Source: Lysinibacillus contaminans (GTDB lineage Bacteria > Bacillota > Bacilli > Bacillales_A > Planococcaceae). From it: a stretch of DNA of 64,000 bases. Each line of letters opens with the position of its first letter. Within the stretch, counting starts at the first letter, position 1. Both the position numbers and the translations under genes were made by a program. The stretch covers positions 186,001-250,000 of the forward strand of contig NZ_LGRV01000003.1 in NCBI RefSeq assembly GCF_001278945.1, in the 5' to 3' direction. Positions 24,415 to 33,625 of this stretch are shown in pieces. The notes below the pieces were generated by a model. That model was not told the DNA's origin. It made no database searches and worked only from the letters and a program-made list of their open reading frames with translations.

Positions 24415-26187
24415 ATGAGCAATAAAAGTAATAAGTTTAAGTTAATTGATTTGTTTGCAGGTGCTGGTGGATTAAGCAACGGATTTGAGCAAACAGGAAG
24501 ATTTGAAGTAATTGGTGCTGTTGAAATTAATAAGGAAGCAACACAAACATATATTGATAATCATGGTAAAAACCCAGACATAATTATTAAAGCTGAAGAT
24601 AGTGGGATAAGTGACATAACAAAGATTGATTTCAATCGATTTTTAGAAGAAAAAAATATTAATGGTAATGAAACAGTTGTCATTGGAGGACCTCCTTGTC
24701 AGGGGTTTTCAAATGCGAATCGACAAAAAAATCATCTAATTTCAGGTAACAATCAGCTAGTAAAAGAGTATGCAAGAGCTATCGACGAAATCAGACCGAT
24801 TGCATTTCTAATGGAAAATGTTAAGACCATGAACTCCGATAAACATAAATTTTTTGTAACAGAGCATATTGAAAATACAATTTATGCCTATAGTTCAGAA
24901 AATCATTTAAAAGAAATTAATGGTTCGAAAAATAAACCATTCTGGGTAACTGAAGAACTAACTTTAATTGAAACGAACAATTGTGAGTTAGAGCAATTAA
25001 TAAAGGCTTTAACTGCATGTGAAGTGCAAAATCCTATAATTTTTAAAGAAACTCATCTATCTAGAATGCGTAGTATTATTCGTAATTTAAAGAAAAAGAA
25101 ATTATACGTTGTTGAAAAAACTAAAGAAATAGAAGAAATAAAGGAAATTATAAAAGAGATTAATTCCTATGAATCACCACTAACTGATGAAGATAATAGT
25201 CTGAAGAAAATTATTGATACAACTACAAAAGTTTTAGAGTCATTAATTTTACAATGTAATAATGATAATAAAGAGACATTAGATAAACTTTATGATTTCA
25301 TTGATATTAATCAGCTCTTAAGATACATGAATGAACTAAAGAAAGAAAAAATTATTTGTCTAGGAAAACCAGAAATTTCTCTTGTGAATTTTGGGAAAAT
25401 CAGAGTGAGTATTGAAGTGATGTCCTATAATATAGTTGAATATTTAACTGTCTTCTTTAAATATATACAATATGATATCGATCCTCAGGTAATGATGGCA
25501 AGTGACTTTTATACACCACAAAAGCGTGCACGATTTATGATTTTGGGCGTTAAAAAAAGTGCAATTAAAAACGGTGATGTTAAGATGCCAGCGACAATTG
25601 AATCTAATAAATTGCCTTTTACTGTTTATGATGCAATTAAAGACTTAGAGACAATTAAACCTGCAAAAGATGTAGTAGAAAATAATTTACCTTATCAATT
25701 ACCAGAAAACATTACTAAAATGCAAAAGTATTTCCGTTCGAATATGAAAGAAGATGTGATTTATAATCACATTAATACAGCAAGTGAGCCTTTAAGTAGA
25801 CAAAGATTCGAAGCTCTAAAAGAAAATGATGGAAAAAACTTCCACAGTCTTTCGAAGGAATTGAAAGAAATTTCTTATACAGATGGATCTCGTACTCAAA
25901 ATACCGTATATTTGAGATTGAAGTACGATGAACCCTCTCCAACAGTAATTAATGTGAGAAAGTCTATGTGGCAACATCCTGAAAATCCTGTAGCATTAAG
26001 TATTAGAGAAGCTGCACGTTTACAGTCATTTAAGGATGATTTTATTTTCAAGGGTACAAAAGATAAACAATATCAGCAAATTGGAAATGCCGTTCCACCC
26101 TTGTTAGCAAGAGCAGTAGCTGAACAAATGTTGTATATAATGGGTGAGAAACCTGATAAAAAATTATCTGAGGAATTTGAAATTTAA
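24415..26187 (+). CDS. C5-cytosine DNA methyltransferase of an Mza-like defence system
   Basis: A 590-residue DNA cytosine-5 methyltransferase. Motif I is LIDLFAGAGGLSNGFE (~10-25), the catalytic cysteine is C95 in GGPPCQGFSN, motif VI is ENV (134-136), motif VIII is QKRARF (369-374), and IX-X are SIREAARLQSF and QIGNAVPPLLARAV. Between motifs VI and VIII it carries ~200 extra residues, charged and probably helical; typical Dcm-type enzymes are 330-450 residues. It should protect host DNA in the system encoded downstream. GGAGAG precedes the ATG. It has its own promoter and terminator, so it is made independently of the effector genes. Visibly more A+T-rich than the housekeeping genes. Confidence 0.93.
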   Translation: MSNKSNKFKLIDLFAGAGGLSNGFEQTGRFEVIGAVEINKEATQTYIDNHGKNPDIIIKAEDSGISDITKIDFNRFLEEKNINGNETVVIGGPPCQGFSNANRQKNHLISGNNQLVKEYARAIDEIRPIAFLMENVKTMNSDKHKFFVTEHIENTIYAYSSENHLKEINGSKNKPFWVTEELTLIETNNCELEQLIKALTACEVQNPIIFKETHLSRMRSIIRNLKKKKLYVVEKTKEIEEIKEIIKEINSYESPLTDEDNSLKKIIDTTTKVLESLILQCNNDNKETLDKLYDFIDINQLLRYMNELKKEKIICLGKPEISLVNFGKIRVSIEVMSYNIVEYLTVFFKYIQYDIDPQVMMASDFYTPQKRARFMILGVKKSAIKNGDVKMPATIESNKLPFTVYDAIKDLETIKPAKDVVENNLPYQLPENITKMQKYFRSNMKEDVIYNHINTASEPLSRQRFEALKENDGKNFHSLSKELKEISYTDGSRTQNTVYLRLKYDEPSPTVINVRKSMWQHPENPVALSIREAARLQSFKDDFIFKGTKDKQYQQIGNAVPPLLARAVAEQMLYIMGEKPDKKLSEEFEI

Positions 26188-26196
26188 TATTCAAAG

Positions 26197-26231
26197 TACA
26201 TGATGACTAGTTCTTCATGTATTTTTTTTTG
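26197..26231 (+). terminator. Terminator between methyltransferase and effector genes
   Basis: TACATGA and TCATGTA stem followed by nine T, just after the methyltransferase stop. It separates the methyltransferase from the following four-gene unit. Confidence 0.8.
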
Positions 26232-26279
26232 TTATCTGTTAATCTTAAAGTACTGAGTAATTAGTTGGAGATGATAAAA

Positions 26280-27752
26280 TTGGATACTATATTAACAAGA
26301 CCGTCAGCGGCTCCTGTAATACAATCTTTGAGAAATATTGGCTACAATGCACAAACAGCTATTGCAGATATTGTAGATAATGGCATAGATGCTGGGGCAA
26401 CTGATATTCATATAACATTTGAATATAATACTGGCGATGGATACATTATTATTCAAGATAATGGAACAGGAATGTCAGATGAAGAGTTACAAATAGCTAT
26501 GACAATAGGTTCAAAAGATCCGCGTGAAGAAAGAAAGCAGCATGAACTAGGTAGATTTGGTATGGGGTTAAAAACTGCATCTTTTTCATTAGGTAAACGT
26601 TTAAGTGTACTAACAAAAAAGGATGGAATTATCTCAGAACGTAGTTGGGATTTAGATTATGTTAGCCAAAATAATGAATGGGCCCTTTTTAAAAAAATCC
26701 CTCTAGAAGTAAAAGAAAGAATGGGACAATTTGAATCTGAAGGAACAATTATTTTAATAGATAAATTAGATCGTTTTAGTGGATATGGCACACCAAAAGT
26801 AATTCAATCAAGTAGTTTCTATGGAAAAGTTGGTAGAATTAAAAAATATCTAGAAATGGTCTTTCACTTAAAATTAAATAATAATTTAAATATATTTATG
26901 AATAATAATTTTTTAGTCCCTTGGGATCCATTTTTAAGTGAACATCCTAAAACTATTGAAGGAGAAACTCAAATAATTCGAGTTAATAGAAAAAGAGTGA
27001 AAATCACTCCATATGTATTACCACACCCTTCTGCATTCAATGAAACAAAATATAAGGAGGCAGCAGGTGTTAAGGGATGGCGTGATCAACAAGGCTTTTA
27101 TATATACAGAGAAGGTCGATTAGTGAACTTCGGTGATTGGTTTGGCATGTTTACTAAAGATAATTTTTCTGAGTTAGTTCGAATAAAAATTGATTTTACA
27201 AATGATGCAGATGAAGATTGGAAAATTGACATTAAGAAGTCGAGCATTTCAGTTCCTGAAGACGCTAAAGAAAATCTAAAAGCGATAGGGAAATACTATA
27301 GACAAGTGTCTAAAGAAATAATGTTATATCGTGCAAAACCTTCAAATAAAACAGGTAAAATGAAAGGGTCACTGCACACTTGGGAACTTTATAATGATGA
27401 AATAGATAGCTCATATATATTAAATAGAAATCATCCTATTTTAATGGAAGTATTAAAACAAATAGATGATGAGACTAGAAGGAAATTAAATTTTTATTTA
27501 AAACTTGTCGAATCAGGTTCTCCAATCAATTTACTTCAATCTGATTCAATGCTGAAAAAGGAAGAAGATATTCAAGAGTTAGATGATAATAAAAAATTCA
27601 TCATTTCAGAATTAGCAAATAGTTTATTCTCATTTAATGATGAAATAGAGGTTGAATCAATTGTCGACTCGATATCTTTAATGCCAGGGTTCGAATCCAT
27701 TAATAGAAGAACAATTAGGAATTTTATTGAAAAGGAAGTGCTAGTTAAATGA
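26280..27752 (+). CDS. GHKL ATPase (MORC/MutL-like) of an Mza-like system
   Basis: A ~490-residue protein with an N-terminal GHKL ATPase. The Bergerat motifs are visible: IADIVDNGIDAGA (N-box), IIQDNGTGMSD (G1) and GRFGMGLKTASFSLG (G2). A transducer-like region and an acidic C-terminal region follow. Such proteins clamp on DNA with ATP and were proposed, from MORC- and MutL-like genes in restriction operons, to loop or scan DNA. The start TTG 26280 has GGAGATGAT, one base off a perfect ribosome site, at correct spacing; ATG 26271 lies inside that site. It overlaps the Z1 gene by four bases (ATGA), so they are co-translated. Confidence 0.87.
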   Translation: MDTILTRPSAAPVIQSLRNIGYNAQTAIADIVDNGIDAGATDIHITFEYNTGDGYIIIQDNGTGMSDEELQIAMTIGSKDPREERKQHELGRFGMGLKTASFSLGKRLSVLTKKDGIISERSWDLDYVSQNNEWALFKKIPLEVKERMGQFESEGTIILIDKLDRFSGYGTPKVIQSSSFYGKVGRIKKYLEMVFHLKLNNNLNIFMNNNFLVPWDPFLSEHPKTIEGETQIIRVNRKRVKITPYVLPHPSAFNETKYKEAAGVKGWRDQQGFYIYREGRLVNFGDWFGMFTKDNFSELVRIKIDFTNDADEDWKIDIKKSSISVPEDAKENLKAIGKYYRQVSKEIMLYRAKPSNKTGKMKGSLHTWELYNDEIDSSYILNRNHPILMEVLKQIDDETRRKLNFYLKLVESGSPINLLQSDSMLKKEEDIQELDDNKKFIISELANSLFSFNDEIEVESIVDSISLMPGFESINRRTIRNFIEKEVLVK

Positions 27753-30421
27753 ATGAAGCTATGAGAGAAGATTATAAAGCTACATTTAAAGCGATATTTC
27801 AAGTTATGCAAAATACTGGTATTGATTCACCTTTTGAGCAAGCACAAGCAATCGCAGAAAAAAAACTGCAAAATGGCTATTATGATGTTAAAAAATCAGA
27901 TTTAGAAAGTTTAGCATTAGAAATGTATGAAACTTACGGGGGGACCATTGATATCCCAAAGACTCCTGTCATGCAAGGTAACGGAGCGAAAAACTGGTTT
28001 GGAAGTACGCATCCCTCGTATTCATTTTTCTGGCCAAGATATAAAACATATCTTTTAGAATATAAGAAGTGGGAAAAAGAAACTGTAGAATCTATCAATG
28101 AATCTACGGACAAAATTCTTAATTCTATTGGCAATCCTAAAAGTACAGAAGATTTTGACGTTCGTGGTTTGGTACTTGGATATGTTCAATCGGGTAAAAC
28201 AGCCAATTTTACGGGCTTAATTAATAAAGCGTTTGATGTGGGCTATAAATTAGTTATTGTACTAGCCGGGATGCATAATGACTTACGCTCTCAGACACAA
28301 ATTCGTTTAGAAGAAGAAGTGGTTGGCGGAATTGATGAAAATACAGATGAAATAATTGGGGTAGCTCAAATTAGAATTGATGGTCCACTTGTAGACACAT
28401 GGACTACTAAAGATAAGGACATCACTTTAGCTCATACAAAAAAACGGGATTTTCTTTCTCGAAACTTACTGATTGTGAAAAAAAATAAATCTGTATTGGA
28501 ATCTTTAAAAGAAATTTTATCTCAAAGCATAATGCTATCAACTAAAAATGAAGATGTACCAGTATTAATTATAGATGATGAAGCAGATCAAGCTAGTGTG
28601 GATACTTCTAATGCGAATAAAGAGGAAGATCCGAAAACTATAAATAAACTAATTAGAGAAATATTAGAATTGTTTAAAAAGAAAGCCTATGTAGGATATA
28701 CAGCTACTCCTTTTGCGAACCTTCTAATTCGAACTGATGCGCAACATGATACTGCAGGTAAAGATTTATATCCGAAAGATTTTGTAGTAGCATTACCTAA
28801 ACCAAAAGGTTATTGTGGACCGGCCGAATATTTCAACGTAACAGGTTATATGGAAGATGATAAACCATTATTTATAAGACATTTAAAAGAGGAAGATCTG
28901 GATTTATTCGATAGTATGAAGAAAACAACTGATTCTGAAAAATTTAAAAAGGTTCCAGAATCGATGCGAGAAGCAATTTTAGCATTTTTAATTGCGATAG
29001 CAATACGTAATCTCCGAGGTCAAACTGGAAAACATAATTCGATGCTTATCCATACTTCACGATTTACGGATACACAAGGTGCTATGAAAGAAGTAGTAGA
29101 AAAATATTATCAAGAGTTATGTAACGATATTTTATATAACAGTGATAGTGAATATATTGCCTCTTTAAAAAATCTATATTTGAATGATCACGTGCTAGTG
29201 CAGCAAGAATATGATGAAAAACTTACCGTTTATGATTGGAAAGTTGTGTTTAAAGAGATTAAATCTCTGGTGAGTAACGTTCGCATAATGGAGATAAATG
29301 GACATAGTGGGGAAGCTTTAGAATATGAAACGTATAAAGATGTTGGTCTAAATGTAATAGCGATTGGTGGAGATAAATTATCCCGAGGATTAACACTTGA
29401 TGGCCTAAGTGTTTCATATTACTATCGTGGAACAAATATGTATGACACATTAATGCAAATGGGTCGATGGTTTGGGTTTAGAACAGGCTATATGGATTTA
29501 TGCCGTATATATACTTCTGAAACAATCGCGGATTACTTTGAACATATGGCATATGTTATGGTCGAACTTCGAAAACAATTTGAATACGTGGCAAATAATG
29601 AAAATATTACGCCAGAAGGCTATGCGGTAAAAATGTTAGCTCATGAGAAAATGATGGTTACAAGTATGGCTAAAATGCGTTCTGCAGAAAAATTATTTAG
29701 TCATAGTGGTATGATGAGACAAACTCGTATTTTCGATGCAAAAGAATCAACAATGCGACAAAATATGAATGCGACTATAAATCTAATTAATAAAATCGAA
29801 GAACCATTCAATAAAAAAACTGGGGATACGTCATATTATATTGCTCGTGATGTTCCTAGTGATTTGGTAATTGAATATTTAGAAGAATATCAAACTGCTG
29901 CTTCAGTTAATAAGGTGAATAGTAAAGATATTGCAGCCTTTATTAAACGAATGAATGTTCAAGAGGAATTAAATAAATTTAATGTAATTGTAGTAGATGG
30001 TACAGTGTCTACATTAAAGAAAAAAGATGTAGTAAATGAGGGAATTCAAAAATACCCTGTAAGTCTTGGGAAACTCCAATTGGATAGTGCTGTAATTCGT
30101 GCTGTAACTAAAAAAGTAGATGGGATATCAGACACAGTTGATATAGGTGCTTTAGTTGCGAGTAAACAGGAATTTATTGATTTAAATATAGCTAGCCAAG
30201 AGGAGCGTAATGTAAATAATCCAGCTCTGCTGATTTATCCTTTACATCCAAAAGTGAAGAGATTCAAAGCTTTAAGCTACGACTTTAATGAAAAATTTGT
30301 ACCGATTGGATTTGCATTCTCTTTCCCAGAAATAACAGAAAAATTTGAGGATGATGAAGGAATTGTTGTTGAAAAAGATGGTAATTATGTTGTGAATAAG
30401 ACTGTTAAGCGAGGTGTATAA
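27749..30421 (+). CDS. Z1-domain superfamily II ATPase of an Mza-like system
   Basis: An 890-residue protein of the Z1 family, superfamily II helicase-like ATPases found with MORC-type restriction systems. Walker A is GYVQSGKT (144-151), Walker B is IIDDEAD (274-280), followed by GYTATPFANLLI (motif III). The second lobe has GGDKLSRGLTLDGL and LMQMGRWFGFR (motifs V-VI, arginine finger). Family members are expected to move along or remodel DNA. The four-base overlap with the GHKL gene and the zero-base gap to the next gene show tight operon structure. The C-terminal ~250 residues are not recognised. Confidence 0.9.
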   Translation: MNEAMREDYKATFKAIFQVMQNTGIDSPFEQAQAIAEKKLQNGYYDVKKSDLESLALEMYETYGGTIDIPKTPVMQGNGAKNWFGSTHPSYSFFWPRYKTYLLEYKKWEKETVESINESTDKILNSIGNPKSTEDFDVRGLVLGYVQSGKTANFTGLINKAFDVGYKLVIVLAGMHNDLRSQTQIRLEEEVVGGIDENTDEIIGVAQIRIDGPLVDTWTTKDKDITLAHTKKRDFLSRNLLIVKKNKSVLESLKEILSQSIMLSTKNEDVPVLIIDDEADQASVDTSNANKEEDPKTINKLIREILELFKKKAYVGYTATPFANLLIRTDAQHDTAGKDLYPKDFVVALPKPKGYCGPAEYFNVTGYMEDDKPLFIRHLKEEDLDLFDSMKKTTDSEKFKKVPESMREAILAFLIAIAIRNLRGQTGKHNSMLIHTSRFTDTQGAMKEVVEKYYQELCNDILYNSDSEYIASLKNLYLNDHVLVQQEYDEKLTVYDWKVVFKEIKSLVSNVRIMEINGHSGEALEYETYKDVGLNVIAIGGDKLSRGLTLDGLSVSYYYRGTNMYDTLMQMGRWFGFRTGYMDLCRIYTSETIADYFEHMAYVMVELRKQFEYVANNENITPEGYAVKMLAHEKMMVTSMAKMRSAEKLFSHSGMMRQTRIFDAKESTMRQNMNATINLINKIEEPFNKKTGDTSYYIARDVPSDLVIEYLEEYQTAASVNKVNSKDIAAFIKRMNVQEELNKFNVIVVDGTVSTLKKKDVVNEGIQKYPVSLGKLQLDSAVIRAVTKKVDGISDTVDIGALVASKQEFIDLNIASQEERNVNNPALLIYPLHPKVKRFKALSYDFNEKFVPIGFAFSFPEITEKFEDDEGIVVEKDGNYVVNKTVKRGV

Positions 30422-31441
30422 ATGATTAATATTACAGAAGCTTTCCGAAAGTTAATAGACCAAGCCGAAACAGCGCAGAATGAAGAAGTTTATAAACTTA
30501 AAACAATCCAATTTAATGAACCTATTATGATGATAGGGATAGATTTAATTACGAAAGAACGACGAATCTATATTGATATCACGGATGAAAATTGGAATGA
30601 TGATCAAATGAAGTCTTTTCCTAAATGGAAAGGAGTATCCGTAACCAAAGAGTTTTTTGAGAAGATTGGTCCTTTAAAAGAGAAGGTTTTTTTAATTATT
30701 GCTCAAGATGATGAAGGTAGTGAAGAAATTTTTGAAAAGCTGCTACAAAGCTTAGTTGACCACATTTTAATAAATGAGGACCAACCTTTGTCTACAGTCA
30801 TCTATGGGGTACTGGATCGTTGGCATAATTTCTTCCGATTTAAGTCAAATATACGTCTTTCCCTGGAAGAACAAATGGGGGTATTCGGCGAATTATACTA
30901 CATAGACTCTTGGCTAAGGAAATTCGAAGATGAACCACCATTAATTATTGATGCTTGGAAGGGGCCGACAAGACATAGAGTAGATTTTGTGAAAAAGAAT
31001 ATCGGAGTTGAAATTAAAACGACGTCACCGAAAATTCATGATGGGATACGTATTTCAAATGAAACGCAGCTGGAATTAAGTGATGTAATACAGAAAATCT
31101 ACTTATATGTTCTTAAAATTGAAGATACACAGTCAGATGGATTGTCGATTCAGAATTTAATGGATTCTATACGGTCACAATTAAATGCAAGATCCCAAAC
31201 GGGTCTAGTTCGGTTTAATGATTTTTTACTTGAACTATATATTTTAGATGGTATCTATAATGATATTTTCTTTTATATACACAATGAGGAAGCCTACGAA
31301 GTAACAGAACAATTTCCGAAGATAACAAGAAATGATTTACCTGTTGGCGTATCAAATGTATCATATTCAATTGATTTGTCTCATTGTATCGATTATAAAA
31401 TTGAAACAGATAAAGTTTATTATTCGAATAAAGAAGGTTGA
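30422..31441 (+). CDS. PD-(D/E)XK protein (DUF4420-like) of an Mza-like system
   Basis: A 339-residue protein whose start codon directly follows the Z1 stop. Residues ~175-205 form a PD-(D/E)XK-type core: IDAWKGPTRHRVDFV, then GVEIKTT, giving D-x(n)-E-x-K. This, its size and its position between Z1 and AIPR genes identify it with the DUF4420 family. It is predicted to be the DNA-cutting or DNA-binding subunit, with strand cleavage unproven. The N-terminal half shows no motif I recognise. Codon use matches the neighbouring A+T-rich defence genes. Confidence 0.8.
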   Translation: MINITEAFRKLIDQAETAQNEEVYKLKTIQFNEPIMMIGIDLITKERRIYIDITDENWNDDQMKSFPKWKGVSVTKEFFEKIGPLKEKVFLIIAQDDEGSEEIFEKLLQSLVDHILINEDQPLSTVIYGVLDRWHNFFRFKSNIRLSLEEQMGVFGELYYIDSWLRKFEDEPPLIIDAWKGPTRHRVDFVKKNIGVEIKTTSPKIHDGIRISNETQLELSDVIQKIYLYVLKIEDTQSDGLSIQNLMDSIRSQLNARSQTGLVRFNDFLLELYILDGIYNDIFFYIHNEEAYEVTEQFPKITRNDLPVGVSNVSYSIDLSHCIDYKIETDKVYYSNKEG

Positions 31442-31447
31442 TGAAGT

Positions 31448-33271
31448 ATGAGGGAAGACAGAAAAAAAATAGAATTTTTAACAGAGTTTATAGATGCAGT
31501 AGAGGTAAAAGGAACTGCAATTGGTAGCAGAGAAACGCCATTTTTCACAGAAATGTTATCTTATATGAATCAAGAAGATGAACCTTCAATTATTGTGCCG
31601 TATATAAAGGGCAATATTAAAATAAATGGATTTATGTACGAAGAAGAGGCGAATACGTTAAGTTTATATGTAGTTGATTATGATATCGATTTCGATGAAG
31701 AGAATTTACCGGAAATCAGTAAAACGGCAATAACAGAATTGGCTAATAAAGCCAAACGTTTTTATACTAATTCAAATGGTATTTACTTTAACTCCAGTGA
31801 GGGCTTAGAGTTTAGAGAACTTGCAAAGCTAATAAATGAAAATAGAAATGCTATTGAAGAGGTAGATATTTATGTGCTAACAAGTAAATTCTATTTGACG
31901 AATAAGCCAGTTGAAGTAAGTATACCTGGAGTAGAAACAGTAAATATACATGTATGGGATATGGATCGAGTTTATCGACTATCTGAAGCTGAGCAAGGAA
32001 TGCGTGATTTTGATATTGAATTTGAAAAGAAGTACGGACAAGCTATAGAAATGATGTACGTACCAAAAAATAGTGGTTCCCAAAGCAACTATGATTTTGA
32101 TTGTTATATAGGTTTTATACCAGCAAAATTATTAGCTGAGCTTTATGATGAATGGGGCCCGAAATTAGTAGAGCGTAATGTTCGCTCATTCCTACAAGCT
32201 CGTGGTGGAACAAATAAAGGAATTAGGGATACTTTAAAAGATCCAGTACAACGAGAGATGTTTGTAGCTTATAACAATGGTATTTCAAGTGTAGCAAAAG
32301 GTGGAGATATTGAAAGAATTGGTGATACAAACCTTTATCGTATTTCGCGAATAACAAGTTGGCAAATTGTTAATGGTGGCCAAACAACTGCTTCTATACA
32401 CCAAGCTTATAAAAGTGGTGAAGATTTAGATGGAGTATATATACAAGCAAAATTAACTATTATTAAAGTTGCTGAAGACGAACAAGACCGATATTTATTA
32501 GAAGATGACTTGGTTTCTAAAATATCGGAGTATGCAAATACACAAAATAAAATTAATAAATCTGATTTACTAGCTAACACTAGGTTTATGTCTGATATTG
32601 AAAAATACTCAAGAAGTACGTGGATTCCTAGTCAAGATAATCGTAAAGAGGAATCTAAATGGTACTTCGAACGTGCACGTGGTCAATATATGGTTGATAT
32701 TGGACGTAGAACTAAAGGTAAGGAGCAAACTGTCTTTAAAAAAGTTTACCCTAAAGATAATGTCATTACGAAAGTTGAACTGGCAAAGTACTTTATGTCT
32801 TGGGAAGGATATCCTCATGTATCAAGTAAAGGTGGGGAAGAAGCCTTTAAACAATTTATGAATCTTAATGCCCAATATTGGAAGCCTTTAGAGGATGAAG
32901 ATGGAGTATCAAGTATAAAGAATATTGATGGAGATTATTATAAATTATTAATTTCAAGAAAAATTATTAATTCATATGTTACCGATATTGTAAGTCAAAT
33001 GGGACTTAAAGGATATAGAGCGAATGTAATTTATTACACGGTAGCAATGCTAGCTTATTTATATGGCGAACAAATAGATTTAATGGAAATCTGGAATAAG
33101 CAAGCCGTATCAGATAGTTGGGAAAGCACTGTAAGAACCATTGCTCAAAACACATTATCTTTCCTAAAAGACTCTGCTGGTGATCGAAATGTAACTCAAT
33201 GGGCTAAGCAAGTAGCTTGTTGGGAAGAATTTAAAAAAGAATCAGCTGCTACGTTGAGTCAGTTGGTATAA
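31448..33271 (+). CDS. AIPR protein (abortive-infection phage-resistance family)
   Basis: A 607-residue protein with the AIPR domain. The hallmark stretches are in the middle: REMFVAYNNGISSVAKG and SWQIVNGGQTTASIHQAY, followed by EYANTQNKINKSDLLAN. AIPR proteins were first linked to abortive phage resistance in lactococci and recur in MORC/Z1 operons and other defence loci; their activity is not firmly established. It is the last gene of the four-gene unit and ends at a strong hairpin. The six-base gap to the previous gene supports co-transcription. Confidence 0.9.
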   Translation: MREDRKKIEFLTEFIDAVEVKGTAIGSRETPFFTEMLSYMNQEDEPSIIVPYIKGNIKINGFMYEEEANTLSLYVVDYDIDFDEENLPEISKTAITELANKAKRFYTNSNGIYFNSSEGLEFRELAKLINENRNAIEEVDIYVLTSKFYLTNKPVEVSIPGVETVNIHVWDMDRVYRLSEAEQGMRDFDIEFEKKYGQAIEMMYVPKNSGSQSNYDFDCYIGFIPAKLLAELYDEWGPKLVERNVRSFLQARGGTNKGIRDTLKDPVQREMFVAYNNGISSVAKGGDIERIGDTNLYRISRITSWQIVNGGQTTASIHQAYKSGEDLDGVYIQAKLTIIKVAEDEQDRYLLEDDLVSKISEYANTQNKINKSDLLANTRFMSDIEKYSRSTWIPSQDNRKEESKWYFERARGQYMVDIGRRTKGKEQTVFKKVYPKDNVITKVELAKYFMSWEGYPHVSSKGGEEAFKQFMNLNAQYWKPLEDEDGVSSIKNIDGDYYKLLISRKIINSYVTDIVSQMGLKGYRANVIYYTVAMLAYLYGEQIDLMEIWNKQAVSDSWESTVRTIAQNTLSFLKDSAGDRNVTQWAKQVACWEEFKKESAATLSQLV

Positions 33272-33275
33272 TAAT

Positions 33276-33312
33276 TATAGCTCCTTGTGAATTCGCAAGG
33301 AGCTATATTAAT
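33276..33312 (+). terminator. Hairpin closing the Mza-like unit
   Basis: A perfect 12-bp stem TATAGCTCCTTG with an eight-base loop, followed by the weak T-tract TTAATAAT. Confidence 0.7.
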
Positions 33313-33330
33313 AATACAAAGTAATTAATG

Positions 33331-33400
33331 GATCATCACTATAACTTGGGGTTGATTTCCGTTCCGGCTGAACGTGGCCATAGGACGTGAGCGTGTGCAA
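33331..33400 (+). repeat. Dispersed G+C-rich intergenic repeat, truncated copy
   Basis: CATCACTATAAC, GTTGATTTCCGTTCCGG, then divergent sequence. It shares blocks with 11398-11490 and 59087-59176. It lies between the two defence modules. Confidence 0.7.
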
Positions 33401-33615
33401 ACAATCGAAGAGAAAGTCACTAATAATCGTATTTTATGTCGTTATTAGGATAATGATTTGACGGTTCCTAGTGATGCGATGAGTGGCTGGCAACTATACA
33501 AAAATAAACTAATTAAATAAGGTTGGGCAGCTGAATCCATGAGAGAAATTAGGTATTAACGTGGGAACCACGAGCACTCTATTATTAAAAAAACCGACCT
33601 GAATTTCTGAAAGGA
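33391..33615 (+). pseudogene. Short decayed reading frame between the defence modules
   Basis: One plus-strand frame reads ERVQTIEEKVTNNRILCRY, stop, DNDLTVPSDAMSGWQLYKNK, stop, GWAAESMREIRY, stop. The segments look protein-like but are cut by three stops and have no start. It may be the end of a lost gene of the island; the family is not recognised and chance cannot be excluded. Confidence 0.3.
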
Positions 33616-33625
33616 ATGAATTTCT

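Noticed and set aside
32598-32861. An 87-residue plus-strand frame inside the AIPR gene
   Set aside because: It overlaps strongly conserved AIPR coding sequence in another frame and has no independent signals.
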